Source: Pseudomonadota bacterium (GTDB lineage: Bacteria; Pseudomonadota; Gammaproteobacteria; Burkholderiales; Burkholderiaceae_C). From it: DNA of 35,614 nt. A program made the position numbers and the translations under genes. The notes beneath the pieces were generated by a model. The model was not told the origin of the DNA. It saw only the letters and a program-made list of their open reading frames with translations, and ran no database searches. This document shows, piece after piece, positions 7,412 to 15,875 of the stretch (its first letter is position 1; each line of letters opens with the position of its first letter). Location of the stretch: the NCBI GenBank assembly GCA_018241325.1, contig JAFEEB010000019.1, positions 60,163-95,776 of the forward strand. The letters run 5' to 3'.

Positions 7412-7792
7412 GTGGACGCGAGGCCGCGCCTGCGCCGGGTGGATTCGATCACCGAGCTTGCACCCGGCGTGGACGCCGGTTGCGTGGCCGTCAGCGGCTC
7501 GCACGGCGGCATCAGTTCGGCGCACTACGCACTGGCTGCCCGGCCGCTGATCGCGGTGTTCAACGACGCCGGGGTCGGCAAGGACGCCGCCGGCCTGGCG
7601 GCGCTGTCCTTTTTGCAATCGCATGGGATCGCCGCGTGCACGGTGGCGCACCACAGCGCGCGCATCGGCGAGGCGCGCAGCACGCTGCACGATGGCGTCA
7701 TCAGCCATTGCAATGCGCTGGCGGCGGCTCTGGGTGCAAGGGCGGGCCAAACCTGCGCGGCCCTGATCGACGCGCTGGGCGCGCTGGAGTAG
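7412..7792 (+). CDS. Conserved small protein of unknown function
   Basis: 126 residues, GTG start 20 bp after the Bug stop, so likely in the same transcript. I recognise the pattern from unannotated proteins in Burkholderiales but no function. Visible blocks are VSGSHGGISSAHY (about residues 27-39), FNDAGVGKDAAG (50-61), HHSARIGEARSTL (80-92) and DGVISHCNALA (94-104). Gly/Asp/His-rich loops between short hydrophobic stretches suggest an alpha/beta fold with a conserved active site. No signal peptide or membrane segment is seen. The gene ends 7 bp before the convergent DUF1840 gene. Its place beside a Bug receptor hints at a role in metabolising the receptor's ligand; this is only context. Confidence 0.7.
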   Translation: MDARPRLRRVDSITELAPGVDAGCVAVSGSHGGISSAHYALAARPLIAVFNDAGVGKDAAGLAALSFLQSHGIAACTVAHHSARIGEARSTLHDGVISHCNALAAALGARAGQTCAALIDALGALE

Positions 7793-7799
7793 GCGGGCG

Positions 7800-8126
7800 C
7801 TACACGCCCCAGACCACGTCCTTGCCGGCGGCGCTGCTTTGCGCCAGCATGTCCATGAAGGGCGCGGCGCGGTGGCGCAGGGACACGGCCTCATCCTTGG
7901 CGGCATCGCCCGGCCCGTCCTCGGTGTCGGCGGGCGGGGGTGCTTCGCGCTGCGCCTCGCGGCGCTGAATCTCCGCTTTCAGCGCCGCAATCGCGGCACC
8001 CGCCTGGGTGGCCGTGATGATGCCGGTGGGGCCCGCCGGCTTGCCGATGATGCGCAGCAACTCCTCGGCGTTGGGTTGCAACATGACGAGGTCGGCCGTG
8101 GCCTTGGATTTGAATTTGTACAGCAT
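7800..8126 (-). CDS. DUF1840 domain-containing protein
   Basis: 108 residues, matching the size of this small family of Betaproteobacteria. It begins with the characteristic MLYKFKSKATADLVML, followed by AEELLRIIGK and a glycine-proline turn leading to a helix (AIAALKAEIQRREAQ). The middle is acidic and low-complexity (PPPADTEDGPGD), and the end contains a second helix. No catalytic motif is visible and the family has no assigned function. It is convergent with the unknown protein at 7412-7792 and transcribed away from the monooxygenase promoter region, probably as a single gene. Confidence 0.88.
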   Translation of the reverse strand: MLYKFKSKATADLVMLQPNAEELLRIIGKPAGPTGIITATQAGAAIAALKAEIQRREAQREAPPPADTEDGPGDAAKDEAVSLRHRAAPFMDMLAQSSAAGKDVVWGV

Positions 8127-8225
8127 GGTCAGCGTCCCGAAAGTGCCAAGGCTTGCAGTATGCCCATTCTGGGCGCGGTCTTCTCGTTCGGGTAAATCCC
8201 TAGGGCGGCGATCGGGCGCGATCTC

Positions 8226-8254
8226 TTGACGAAATTTAATTTAGATGTAAATTA
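8226..8254 (+). promoter_or_regulatory. Putative sigma-70 promoter of the anthranilate-type operon
   Basis: TTGACG (8226-8231) matches the -35 consensus at five of six positions. TAAATT (8248-8253) or AAATTA (8249-8254), 16-17 bp downstream, could serve as a weak -10. It lies in an A+T-rich island that stands out sharply from the surrounding sequence and is about 40 bp before the monooxygenase start codon. Confidence 0.5.
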
Positions 8255-8268
8255 TCCATATCTAAATT
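8238..8268. promoter_or_regulatory. Inverted-repeat operator candidate (AATTTAGAT / ATCTAAATT)
   Basis: Perfect 9-bp arms AATTTAGAT (8238-8246) and ATCTAAATT (8260-8268) separated by 13 bp, giving a 22-bp centre-to-centre distance, two helical turns. The repeat covers the presumed -10 region, as expected for a repressor site. The MarR-type regulator encoded at 11639-12103 is the obvious candidate binder, possibly released by an aryl-CoA ligand. The repeat is seen directly; the binding partner is inferred. Confidence 0.6.
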
Positions 8269-8294
8269 GACAACCCGGGATCCAGGAGACTCGC

Positions 8295-10652
8295 ATGAAG
8301 ATCGTGTGCATCGGCGGCGGCCCCGGCGGCCTGTATTTCGCCCTGTTGATGAAGCAGCGCAACCCCGCGCACGACATCACGGTCGTCGAGCGCAACAAGC
8401 CCTACGACACCTTTGGCTGGGGCGTGGTGTTTTCCGACGCCACCATGGACAACATGCGCCAGTGGGACAAGCCCACGGCCGACACCATCCAGCAGGCCTT
8501 CAACCACTGGGACGACATCGAGCTGCTGTTCAAGGGCGAGGTCATCCGCTCGGGCGGCCACGGCTTCGTCGGCATCGGGCGCAAGAAGCTGCTCAACATC
8601 TTGCAGGCGCGCTGCGAGCAGCTGGGCGTCAAGCTGGTGTTCGAGCAGGACGTCGATTCCGACCTGGACTTCCCGGACGCCGACCTCGTCATCGCCAGCG
8701 ACGGCATCAACTCCAAGATCCGCACGCTGCACCAGGACCAGTTCCAGCCCGAGCTGGTGGTGCGCCCCAACCGCTTCATCTGGCTGGGCACCAAGAAGCA
8801 GTACGACGCCTTCACCTTCATCTTCGAGAAGACCGAGCACGGCTGGTTTCAGGCCCACATCTACAAGTTCGACGACGAAACCTCCACCTTCATCGTCGAG
8901 TGCCCCGAGCACGTGTGGCTGGCGCATGGCCTGGACAAGGCCGGCCCGGACGAGTCCATCGCCTTCTGCGAAAAGCTGTTTGCCAGCAACCTGCAGGGCG
9001 AAAAGCTGATGAGCAACGCGCGCCATCTGCGCGGCTCGGCCTGGATCAACTTCACCCGCGTGAAATGCGATCAGTGGTGGTTGAAGAACGAAAACGGCGC
9101 GCACGTGGTGCTGCTGGGCGACGCCGTGCACACGGCGCACTTCGCCATCGGCTCGGGCACCAAGCTGGCGCTGGAAGATGCGATCGACCTGACGCGCAAG
9201 TTCATCGAGTTGGGCGATGGCGCGGGCCAGATCGAAGACGTGCTGACGAAGTACCAGGCCGACCGCAGCGTCGAGGCGCTGCGTCTGCAAAACGCCGCCT
9301 GGAACGCGATGGAGTGGTTTGAAGTGTGCGGCGAGCGCTATTGCGACCAGCTCGAGCCGCCGCAGTTCATGTACTCCATGCTCACGCGCAGCCAGCGCAT
9401 CAGCCACGAGAACCTGCGCCTGCGCGACAAGGCCTGGCTGGAGGGCTACGAGCGCTGGCTGGCACGCCGTGACGGTTTGACGGTGGCCGACGATCAGACC
9501 CCGCCGCCGCCCATGTTCACGCCCTACACGGTGCGCGGCCTCACGCTGAAAAACCGTGTCGTCGTCTCCCCCATGGCGCAATACTCCTGCGTCGATGGCC
9601 TGCCCGCCGACTACCACCTGGTGCACCTGGGCGCGCGCGCCATGGGCGGCGCCGGCATGGTGTTTGCCGAGATGACCTGCATCACGCCCGAAGGCCGCAT
9701 CACCCCCGGCTGCCCTGGCCTGTACAACGCCGAGCAGAAGGCGGGTTGGAAGCGCATCGCCGACTGGATCCACGCGCACTCGGACGCCAAGTTCGCCATG
9801 CAGCTGGGCCACGCCGGCTCCAAGGCGTCCACGCGCGTGGCCTGGGACGGCACCGATTTGCCGCTCGAATCGGGCAACTGGCCCATCGTCGGCGCCTCGG
9901 CGCAGCAATATTTGCCTGGGGTAAGCCAGGTGTCGAAGGAGATTTCCAAGGACGAGATGCAATCGCTCAAGCAGCGCTTCGTCGAGGCCACGCAGGACGT
10001 GAACGACATCGGCGCCGACTGGCTGGAGCTGCACTGCGCGCACGGCTACCTGCTGTCCGAATTCATCTCGCCGCTGACCAACAAGCGCACGGACGAATAC
10101 GGCGGTAGCCTGCAAAACCGCCTGCGCTATCCCATCGAGGTATTCAAGGCCATGCGCGCCGTCTGGCCCCAGGACAAGCCCATGTCGGTGCGCATCTCGG
10201 CCACCGACTGGGTGGAGGGCGGCATCACCCCGGCCGACGCGGTGGAGATCGCCAAGGCCTTCAAGGCCGCCGGCGCCGACCTGGTGGACTGCTCGGCCGG
10301 CCAAGTGAGCAAGGAAGAAAAGCCGGTCTATGGCCGCATGTGGCAAACGCCCTTCGCCGACCGCGTGCGGCAGGAGGCGGGCATTGCCACCATGGCGGTG
10401 GGCGCGATCACCGAGGCCGACCACGTCAACAGCATCATCGCCGCCGGCCGGGCCGACCTGTGCGCCGTCGCGCGCCCGCACCTGGCCAACCCGGCCTGGA
10501 CCTTGACCGAGGCCGCCAAGATCGGCTACACGCCCATCGCCTGGCCCAAGCCCTACTACCAGGGCAAGCGCCAACTGGAGGCGCTGTTCGAGCGCGAAAA
10601 GGCGCAGGTGGCCGCGCAGATCGCCCAGGCCGCCATGCACGCTGCGGCGTGA
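8295..10652 (+). CDS. Two-domain aryl-CoA monooxygenase/reductase (anthraniloyl-CoA monooxygenase or salicylyl-CoA 5-hydroxylase type)
   Basis: 785 residues, two enzymes in one chain. Residues 1 to about 390 are a flavin monooxygenase of the p-hydroxybenzoate hydroxylase class: FAD-binding GGGPGG (7-12), the DG motif in [13 protein letters not shown] (131-143) and [14 protein letters not shown] (275-288). Residues about 405-785 are an Old Yellow Enzyme domain: [11 protein letters not shown] (422-432), QLGHAGSK (503-510) and [16 protein letters not shown]. This architecture and length are those of 2-aminobenzoyl-CoA monooxygenase/reductase of Azoarcus evansii, which hydroxylates and then dearomatises the ring, and of proteins annotated salicylyl-CoA 5-hydroxylase. 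The Rid protein and ligase downstream favour the anthraniloyl substrate. AGGAG lies 6 bp before the ATG. Confidence 0.88.
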   Translation: MKIVCIGGGPGGLYFALLMKQRNPAHDITVVERNKPYDTFGWGVVFSDATMDNMRQWDKPTADTIQQAFNHWDDIELLFKGEVIRSGGHGFVGIGRKKLLNILQARCEQLGVKLVFEQDVDSDLDFPDADLVIASDGINSKIRTLHQDQFQPELVVRPNRFIWLGTKKQYDAFTFIFEKTEHGWFQAHIYKFDDETSTFIVECPEHVWLAHGLDKAGPDESIAFCEKLFASNLQGEKLMSNARHLRGSAWINFTRVKCDQWWLKNENGAHVVLLGDAVHTAHFAIGSGTKLALEDAIDLTRKFIELGDGAGQIEDVLTKYQADRSVEALRLQNAAWNAMEWFEVCGERYCDQLEPPQFMYSMLTRSQRISHENLRLRDKAWLEGYERWLARRDGLTVADDQTPPPPMFTPYTVRGLTLKNRVVVSPMAQYSCVDGLPADYHLVHLGARAMGGAGMVFAEMTCITPEGRITPGCPGLYNAEQKAGWKRIADWIHAHSDAKFAMQLGHAGSKASTRVAWDGTDLPLESGNWPIVGASAQQYLPGVSQVSKEISKDEMQSLKQRFVEATQDVNDIGADWLELHCAHGYLLSEFISPLTNKRTDEYGGSLQNRLRYPIEVFKAMRAVWPQDKPMSVRISATDWVEGGITPADAVEIAKAFKAAGADLVDCSAGQVSKEEKPVYGRMWQTPFADRVRQEAGIATMAVGAITEADHVNSIIAAGRADLCAVARPHLANPAWTLTEAAKIGYTPIAWPKPYYQGKRQLEALFEREKAQVAAQIAQAAMHAAA

Positions 10653-10657
10653 AGGCC

Positions 10658-11449
10658 ATGACCACAGCCCCAGCCTGGACCGACCGCCACGCCGTGGTGA
10701 CGGGCGGCGCGCGCGGCATCGGCCTGGCCGTCACGCAGGCGCTGCTGACCCGCGGCGCGCGCGTCACCGTGCTGGGGCGCAGTCCGCTGGCCGCCGACCG
10801 CCTGCGCACGCTGGTCGGCAACGCGGATGTCGCCGCGCACCTGCAGGCCGTGGCCGCCGACGTGGCCGAGCCCGCCGCCGTGATGCAGGCCTTTGCGCAA
10901 GCACGCGCGGGCTTCGGCCCCATCGACACGCTCGTCAACAACGCCGGCCAGGCGCACAGCGCACCCTTCATGAAGATGGACATGCCGCTGTGGCAGCAGA
11001 TGCTGGCCGTCAACCTGACCGGCACCATGGTTTGCACCCAGGCCGCGCTGCCGGACATGCTGGCCACCGGCTGGGGCCGCATCGTCAACGTCGCCAGCAC
11101 GGCGGCGCAGCGCGGCTATGCCTACGTCAGCGCCTACTGCGCGGCCAAGCACGGCGTGTTGGGCCTGACCCGGTCGCTGGCGCTGGAGCTGGCGACCAAG
11201 GGCGTCACCGTCAACGCGGTGTGCCCCGGCTACACCGAAACCGATCTGCTCAAGGACAGCATCGCCAACATCGTCGCCAAGACCGGCCGCAGCGAAGACG
11301 AGGCGCGCGCGCAGCTGGCCGCCGGCAACCCGCAAAAGCGCCTGGTGCAGCCGCATGAGGTGGCCGACGCCGTGCTGTGGTTGTGCCAGACTGACAGCGG
11401 CTCCGTCACCGGCCAGGCCATTTCGGTCAGCGGCGGCGAGGTGATGTGA
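10658..11449 (+). CDS. Short-chain dehydrogenase/reductase (SDR), probable 3-hydroxyacyl-CoA dehydrogenase type
   Basis: 263 residues, a classical SDR. The cofactor motif TGGARGIG is at residues 15-22, NNAG at 94-97, and the catalytic set is Ser147, Tyr160 and Lys164 (YCAAK), followed by VNAVCPGYTETD. It probably oxidises a hydroxyacyl-CoA or alicyclic intermediate after ring dearomatisation, using NAD(P). The ATG lies 5 bp after the monooxygenase stop with GAAGG just upstream; an alternative GTG at 10649 would overlap the stop codon. The substrate is inferred from context only. A 189-bp gap with hairpins separates it from the regulator gene. Confidence 0.88.
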   Translation: MTTAPAWTDRHAVVTGGARGIGLAVTQALLTRGARVTVLGRSPLAADRLRTLVGNADVAAHLQAVAADVAEPAAVMQAFAQARAGFGPIDTLVNNAGQAHSAPFMKMDMPLWQQMLAVNLTGTMVCTQAALPDMLATGWGRIVNVASTAAQRGYAYVSAYCAAKHGVLGLTRSLALELATKGVTVNAVCPGYTETDLLKDSIANIVAKTGRSEDEARAQLAAGNPQKRLVQPHEVADAVLWLCQTDSGSVTGQAISVSGGEVM

Positions 11450-11518
11450 ACATGAAACACCCCCAGTCTCCACTCGCTGCGCGATGTTCCGCCCACCCCC
11501 TTCCAGGGGGCATCACCA

Positions 11519-11541
11519 GTGGCCGGGGAGACCCCGGCCAC
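11519..11541 (+). repeat. Strong GC hairpin in the SDR-marR gap
   Basis: Perfect 10-bp stem GTGGCCGGGG/CCCCGGCCAC with an AGA loop, preceded by a CCCC/GGGG pair around 11506-11510. No T-run follows, so it is unlikely to be a full intrinsic terminator, but it could attenuate transcription between SDR and regulator. The surrounding sequence looks like another dispersed Comamonadaceae repeat; only one copy is present in this window. Confidence 0.55.
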
Positions 11542-11638
11542 GGCGATCGCTGGCATGACCTGCTCCGCGGCCGTTCGGCTCATTGGGGTCGTGCGTGTGG
11601 GGTCGCGTGTGGGGCCATGGATAACTAGGATGATTGCC

Positions 11639-12103
11639 ATGGATTTGGAAGCCCGCGCCCATTCCGAACACCCCGACGAGCTGCGTCTGTGGCTGCGTCT
11701 GCTCACCTGCACGCAGCTGATCGAAAAGCAGCTGCGCACCGAGTTGCGCACGCAGTTCGAGACCACGCTGCCGCGCTTCGACTTGATGGCCCAGCTCGAG
11801 CGCGCGCCGGATGGCCTGCGCATGAATGAGCTCTCGCGCCGCATGATGGTGACCGGGGGCAACGTCACCGGCATCACCGATCAGCTGGAGGCCGAGGGCC
11901 TGGTCGAGCGCGTGGAGGTCGAGGGCGACCGCCGCGCCTACCGCGTGCGGCTCACGCCCCGGGGGCGGCGCCAGTTCCACGCCATGGCCCAGGCGCATGA
12001 GGGCTGGATCGTCGATGCCTTCGCCGGCCTGGACGCCGCCGAGATCAAGACCTTGCGCACCCTGCTGGGCAAGGTCAAGGAGCATTTTCAGGAGACCGCA
12101 TGA
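11639..12103 (+). CDS. MarR-family transcriptional regulator
   Basis: 154 residues with a winged helix at about 46-110: [20 protein letters not shown], the recognition-helix region [20 protein letters not shown], and the wing with [16 protein letters not shown], where the DRR-x-Y pattern is the MarR hallmark. The ATG at 11639 has AGGA 8 bp upstream, whereas an in-frame ATG at 11630 would overlap that site. The stop overlaps the crotonase start (ATGA), so the two are translationally coupled. MarR regulators of CoA-dependent aromatic catabolism typically repress and are released by the aryl-CoA. Likely target: the inverted repeat at 8238-8268. Confidence 0.9.
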   Translation: MDLEARAHSEHPDELRLWLRLLTCTQLIEKQLRTELRTQFETTLPRFDLMAQLERAPDGLRMNELSRRMMVTGGNVTGITDQLEAEGLVERVEVEGDRRAYRVRLTPRGRRQFHAMAQAHEGWIVDAFAGLDAAEIKTLRTLLGKVKEHFQETA

Positions 12104-12957
12104 AACACTACATTGGCCCCAGCAACCCGATGCGAGCGCAGTTCGACGCCCGCGCACCGTACAAGGCACGGCACTTCAGCTGGCAGTGCGACGCCCAGGG
12201 CGTGGCCACCGTCACCCTGAACCGCCCCGAGCGCAAGAACCCGCTCACCTTCGACAGCTACGGCGAGCTGCGCGACGTGTTCAACAGCCTGCGCTACGCC
12301 ACCGACGTCAAGGTGGTGGTGGTGGCGGGCGAGGGCGGCAACTTCTGCTCGGGCGGCGACGTGCACGACATCATCGGCCCGCTCACCCAGATGAGCATGC
12401 CCGAGCTGCTGGAGTTCACCCGCATGACGGGCGACCTGGTCAAGGCCATGCGCAATTGCCCGCAGCCCGTCATCGGCGCCATCGACGGCATTTGCGCCGG
12501 CGCCGGCGCCATGATGGCGCTGGCCTGCGACCTGCGCTACGGCACGGACAAGACCAAGACCGCCTTTTTGTTCACCCGCGTGGGCCTGGCCGGCGCCGAC
12601 ATGGGCGCCTGCGCGCTGCTGCCGCGCGTGATCGGCCAGGGCCGCGCCAGCGAGCTGCTGTACACCGGCCGCGCCATGACGGCGCAAGAGGGCCTGGCCT
12701 GGGGCTTTTTCAACGCCCTGCATGACGCCAGCGAACTGGTGGCCAAGGCCCAGGCCATGGCGCACGAGCTGGCCGCCGGCCCCATGTTCGGCCACGCCAT
12801 GACCAAGACCATGCTGCAGCAGGAATGGGCCATGACCATCGAGCAGGCCATCGAGGCCGAGGCGCAGGCGCAGGCCATCTGCATGCAGACGCAGGACTTC
12901 CGCCGTGCGTATGAGGCCTTTGCGGCCAAGCAGAAGCCCGCTTTCAAGGGCGACTGA
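12100..12957 (+). CDS. Crotonase-superfamily protein (enoyl-CoA hydratase/isomerase-like) with atypical active site
   Basis: 285 residues. The crotonase fold is clear: [11 protein letters not shown], the oxyanion-hole loop [10 protein letters not shown] (82-91) and [16 protein letters not shown] (129-144). Compared by eye with rat crotonase, the two catalytic glutamates are absent: the position of Glu144 is Met138 and that of Glu164 is about Arg160. An aspartate, Asp167 in [15 protein letters not shown], falls where dienoyl-CoA isomerase has its catalytic Asp204. A simple hydratase reaction is therefore doubtful; isomerisation or hydrolytic ring opening of the dearomatised CoA ester is more likely. 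It is coupled to marR by ATGA overlap and followed by a repeat before the dehydrogenase. Confidence 0.87.
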   Translation: MKHYIGPSNPMRAQFDARAPYKARHFSWQCDAQGVATVTLNRPERKNPLTFDSYGELRDVFNSLRYATDVKVVVVAGEGGNFCSGGDVHDIIGPLTQMSMPELLEFTRMTGDLVKAMRNCPQPVIGAIDGICAGAGAMMALACDLRYGTDKTKTAFLFTRVGLAGADMGACALLPRVIGQGRASELLYTGRAMTAQEGLAWGFFNALHDASELVAKAQAMAHELAAGPMFGHAMTKTMLQQEWAMTIEQAIEAEAQAQAICMQTQDFRRAYEAFAAKQKPAFKGD

Positions 12958-13030
12958 ATACAGGACGCAGAGGACGCAAAGGATTCGCAGAGGACGCAAA
13001 AAAGAAGACAAAAATTTCTTGTTCTTCTGT
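12957..13030 (+). repeat. GGACGCAGAGGACGC-type long inverted repeat, locus 2
   Basis: Left arm ACAGGACGCAGAGGACGCAA followed by GGATTCGCAGAGGACGCAAA, then a decayed T-rich right arm (TTTCTTGTTCTTCTGTG). It fills the gap between the crotonase and acyl-CoA dehydrogenase genes and starts at the crotonase stop codon. Confidence 0.7.
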
Positions 13031-13056
13031 GCTGCCAACTTAACGGAGTGCCACCC

Positions 13057-14256
13057 GTGCAAGCCCCAACACCCCATCTATCCCTGCCGTTTTTTGATGA
13101 TGCGCACCGTGACGTTGCCGCACGGCTGCCGCAGTGGGCGTCTGAGCAGCAGGTTGACGAGCGCGATGACCGCGCCGCCTGCCGCGACTGGGTGCACCGC
13201 CTGGGCGCGGGCGGCTGGCTCAAGTACTGCGTGCCGGGCGAGTTTGGCGGGGCGCTGCCCCAGCTCGACTCGCGCGCGCTGGTGGTGCTGCGCGAGACGC
13301 TGGCCTTCTACTCGCCGCTGGCCGACTTCGCCTTTGCCATGCAGGGGCTGGGCAGCGGGGCCATCTCGATTGGCGGGAGCAGCAGCCAGCGCCAGGCTTA
13401 TCTGCCGCAGGTGGCCAGCGGTGCCAGGATTGCGGCCTTTGCCCTGTCCGAGCCCGAGGCCGGCTCCGACGTCGCTGCTATGAAATTGCAAGCTGTCGGC
13501 GCGCGTCCTGATTGCGTCGCAGGTCAAAAAGACGACTCCTACTTTCTGGACGGCCGCAAGACCTGGATCAGCAACGGCGGCATCGCCGACTTCTATTGCG
13601 TGTTCGCCAAGACCGACCCGCAGGGCGGCAGCCGCGGCATCAGCGCCTTCATCGTCGATGCCGGCACGCCGGGGCTGGACGACTCGGCCCACATCCCCGT
13701 GATGGCGCCGCACCCGCTGGCCACGCTCACGTTCGAGCGCTGCCGCGTGAGCGGCGAGCAGATGCTGGGCGACGTCAACGGCGGCTTCAAGCTGGCCATG
13801 CAGACGCTGGACATCTTTCGCGCCAGCGTGGCCGCGGCGGCGCTGGGCATGGCGCGGCGCGCGCTGGCCGAGGCGATCCACCACGCCCAGCACCGCCAGA
13901 TGTTCGGCCAGACGCTGGCCGACTTTCAATTGACGCAGGCCAAGCTGGGCGAGATGGCCGCGCTGATCGACGCCGGCGCGCTGCTGACCTACCGCGCCGC
14001 CTGGATGCGCGACACGGGCCAGGGCAGCCAGAAGGAGCGCAGCGTGGCCGCCGCCATGGCCAAGATGACCGCCACCGAAAATGCCCAGCGCGTGATCGAC
14101 ATGGCGCTGCAAATGCACGGCGGCCTGGGCGTGATGGTGGGCAGCAAGGTCGAGAGCCTGTATCGCGACATCCGCTCGCTGCGCATCTACGAAGGCGCGA
14201 CCGAGGTGCAGCAACTCATCATCGGCAAAGCCGTGTTGCAGGAGAGCAAAGCATGA
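13057..14256 (+). CDS. Acyl-CoA dehydrogenase
   Basis: 399 residues, FAD-dependent, usual length. It has the flavin/substrate signature [15 protein letters not shown] (about 128-142), [13 protein letters not shown] (168-180), the arginine-rich C-terminal helix and the catalytic-base region [11 protein letters not shown] (Glu379). In the anthranilate context it would oxidise an alicyclic or ring-opened acyl-CoA. A GTG at 13057 was chosen because GGAG lies 8 bp upstream; the in-frame GTG at 13048 overlaps that site. Odd point: residues about 142-157 are encoded by an in-frame copy of the 47-bp dispersed repeat, in the variable loop between two conserved motifs. Its stop overlaps the ligase start (ATGA). 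Confidence 0.92.
   Translation: MQAPTPHLSLPFFDDAHRDVAARLPQWASEQQVDERDDRAACRDWVHRLGAGGWLKYCVPGEFGGALPQLDSRALVVLRETLAFYSPLADFAFAMQGLGSGAISIGGSSSQRQAYLPQVASGARIAAFALSEPEAGSDVAAMKLQAVGARPDCVAGQKDDSYFLDGRKTWISNGGIADFYCVFAKTDPQGGSRGISAFIVDAGTPGLDDSAHIPVMAPHPLATLTFERCRVSGEQMLGDVNGGFKLAMQTLDIFRASVAAAALGMARRALAEAIHHAQHRQMFGQTLADFQLTQAKLGEMAALIDAGALLTYRAAWMRDTGQGSQKERSVAAAMAKMTATENAQRVIDMALQMHGGLGVMVGSKVESLYRDIRSLRIYEGATEVQQLIIGKAVLQESKA
13478..13524 (-). repeat. 47-bp dispersed repeat, copy 3 (inside the acyl-CoA dehydrogenase gene)
   Basis: Read on the minus strand it aligns without gaps to the copy at 16353 at roughly 28 of 47 positions, with the conserved block GACAGCT intact at element positions 28-34. 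It adds codons in frame. It is the most diverged full-length copy, as expected for a sequence under coding constraint. Confidence 0.55.
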
Positions 14257-15875
14257 GCACACCGTCCGCCCAAACCGACTCCTTCGTGCGCGACCGCCTG
14301 CCCCCGCGCGAGCAGTGGCCCGAGTTTCGCTACGACCTGCCCGAGCTGCAAATCCCCGACCAGGCCAACGTGGCGACCACGCTGCTGGGCGATGCGATCG
14401 CCAAGGGCTGGGGCAACCGCCTGATGCTGCGCGCGCCCGGCGAGACCTACACCTACGCCGAGGCGAGTGCGCAGGTCAACCGCATCGCCGAGATGCTGAT
14501 CAAGGACTACAAGCTCGAGCCCGGCAACCGCGTGCTGCTGCGCGGGGGCAACTCCATCGGCATGGCGCTCGCCTGGCTGGGCGTGGTCAAGGCCGGCCTG
14601 ATCGCGGTGGCCACCATGCCGCTGCTGCGCGCGGTTGAGCTGGACAAGATCATCGACAAGTCTCGCCCCGCGCTGGCGATCTGCGACGTCGATCTGCTGA
14701 AGGAGATGGTGCCCGCCGCGCAGGATGCCAAGACGTTGCTGCCCATCCTGGTGTTTGGCGACGCCGCCCGCCCCGACGGCATGGAGGCGCGCGCCGCCCG
14801 CCGCTCGGCCGACTGGGCCGGCTGCGCCACCGCGGCCGACGACGTGGCCCTGCTGGCCTTCACCAGCGGGACGACGGGCGTGCCCAAGGCCGTCATCACC
14901 ACGCACCGCGACGTGCTGGCCGCCTGCAACGCCTGGCCGCGCTCGGTGCTCAAGGCCACGCCGGACGACGTGGTGACCGGCTCGCCGCCGCTGGCCTTCA
15001 CCTTCGGCCTGGGCGGGCTGCTGCTGTTTCCGACGGCGGCGGGCGCCTCGGTGTACTACCCCGACGTGCGCTTCAGCCCCGAGACCATGGTGCGCAAGAT
15101 GCGCGACAACGGCATCACCATCTGCTACACCGCGCCCACCTTCTATCGCCAGATGGCGCCCTACGCCAAGGCGCTGGGCATTCCCAGCCTGCGCATCTGC
15201 GTGAGCGCCGGCGAGGCCCTGCCCGACGCCACGCGCCAGCTCTGGAAAGAGTCCACCGGCATCGAGATGCTCGACGGCATCGGCGGCACCGAGGTGTTCC
15301 ACATCTACATCTCGGCCGCGGGTGCCGACGTGCGCCCGGGCAGCATCGGCAAGGTGGTGCCCGGATATCAGGCCAAGGTGGTGGACGACAACGACAACGA
15401 AGTGCCGCGCGGCACCGTCGGCCGCCTGGCCATGATCGGCCCCACCGGCTGCCGCTACATGGACGACGCGCGCCAGACGCACTATGTCTCCAAGGGCTGG
15501 AACCACCCGGGCGATGCCTTCACGCAGGACGAGGACGGCTACTTCCACTATCAGGCGCGCGACGACGACATGATCATCACGGCCGGCTACAACGTCGGCG
15601 CGCCCGAGGTGGAAGACTGCCTGCTCACGCACCCGGCGGTGGCCGAGTGCGGCGTGATCGGCAAGAGCGACGAGGTGCGCGGCATGATCATCAAGGCCTT
15701 CGTGGTCTTGCGCGCCGGCCACAATGCCAACGAGGCCATGGCCGAGGCGCTGCAGGAGTACGTCAAGAAGCACATCGCGCCCTACAAATACCCGCGCGAG
15801 GTCGAATTCGTCACCGCGCTGCCGCGCACCGAAACCGGCAAGCTGCAGCGCTTCAAACTCAGGCAAGAAAAATGA
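14253..15875 (+). CDS. Aryl-CoA ligase, probable 2-aminobenzoate-CoA ligase (benzoate-CoA ligase family)
   Basis: 540 residues, an adenylate-forming enzyme with all motifs intact: FTSGTTGVPK (203-212), DGIGGTE (341-347), the ribose-binding Asp in HPGDAF (418-423), hinge region YQARDDDMIITAGYN (433-447) and the catalytic lysine in TETGKLQRF (Lys530). Length and the DG-GGTE pattern place it with benzoate- and 2-aminobenzoate-CoA ligases rather than fatty-acid ligases. It would activate the acid with ATP and CoA in the cytoplasm as the first step of the pathway. It overlaps the dehydrogenase by ATGA and the Rid gene the same way, so the three are tightly coupled. The anthranilate assignment follows from neighbours. 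Confidence 0.88.
   Translation: MSTPSAQTDSFVRDRLPPREQWPEFRYDLPELQIPDQANVATTLLGDAIAKGWGNRLMLRAPGETYTYAEASAQVNRIAEMLIKDYKLEPGNRVLLRGGNSIGMALAWLGVVKAGLIAVATMPLLRAVELDKIIDKSRPALAICDVDLLKEMVPAAQDAKTLLPILVFGDAARPDGMEARAARRSADWAGCATAADDVALLAFTSGTTGVPKAVITTHRDVLAACNAWPRSVLKATPDDVVTGSPPLAFTFGLGGLLLFPTAAGASVYYPDVRFSPETMVRKMRDNGITICYTAPTFYRQMAPYAKALGIPSLRICVSAGEALPDATRQLWKESTGIEMLDGIGGTEVFHIYISAAGADVRPGSIGKVVPGYQAKVVDDNDNEVPRGTVGRLAMIGPTGCRYMDDARQTHYVSKGWNHPGDAFTQDEDGYFHYQARDDDMIITAGYNVGAPEVEDCLLTHPAVAECGVIGKSDEVRGMIIKAFVVLRAGHNANEAMAEALQEYVKKHIAPYKYPREVEFVTALPRTETGKLQRFKLRQEK

Noticed and set aside
8262-10640. A 792-residue open frame on the minus strand opposite the monooxygenase/reductase gene
   Set aside because: Its translation is His/Gly/Ala/Val-rich low-complexity sequence typical of antisense frames in high-G+C DNA, while the plus strand encodes two complete flavoenzyme domains.
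11446-11628. A 60-codon plus-strand frame after the SDR gene
   Set aside because: It covers hairpin repeat sequence, has no ribosome site and no recognisable protein pattern.
11614-11644. Direct repeat GCCATGGAT at 11614-11622 and 11636-11644 as a MarR binding site
   Set aside because: It is a 9-bp direct repeat created around a start codon, lacks dyad symmetry and does not resemble the inverted repeat at the operon promoter.
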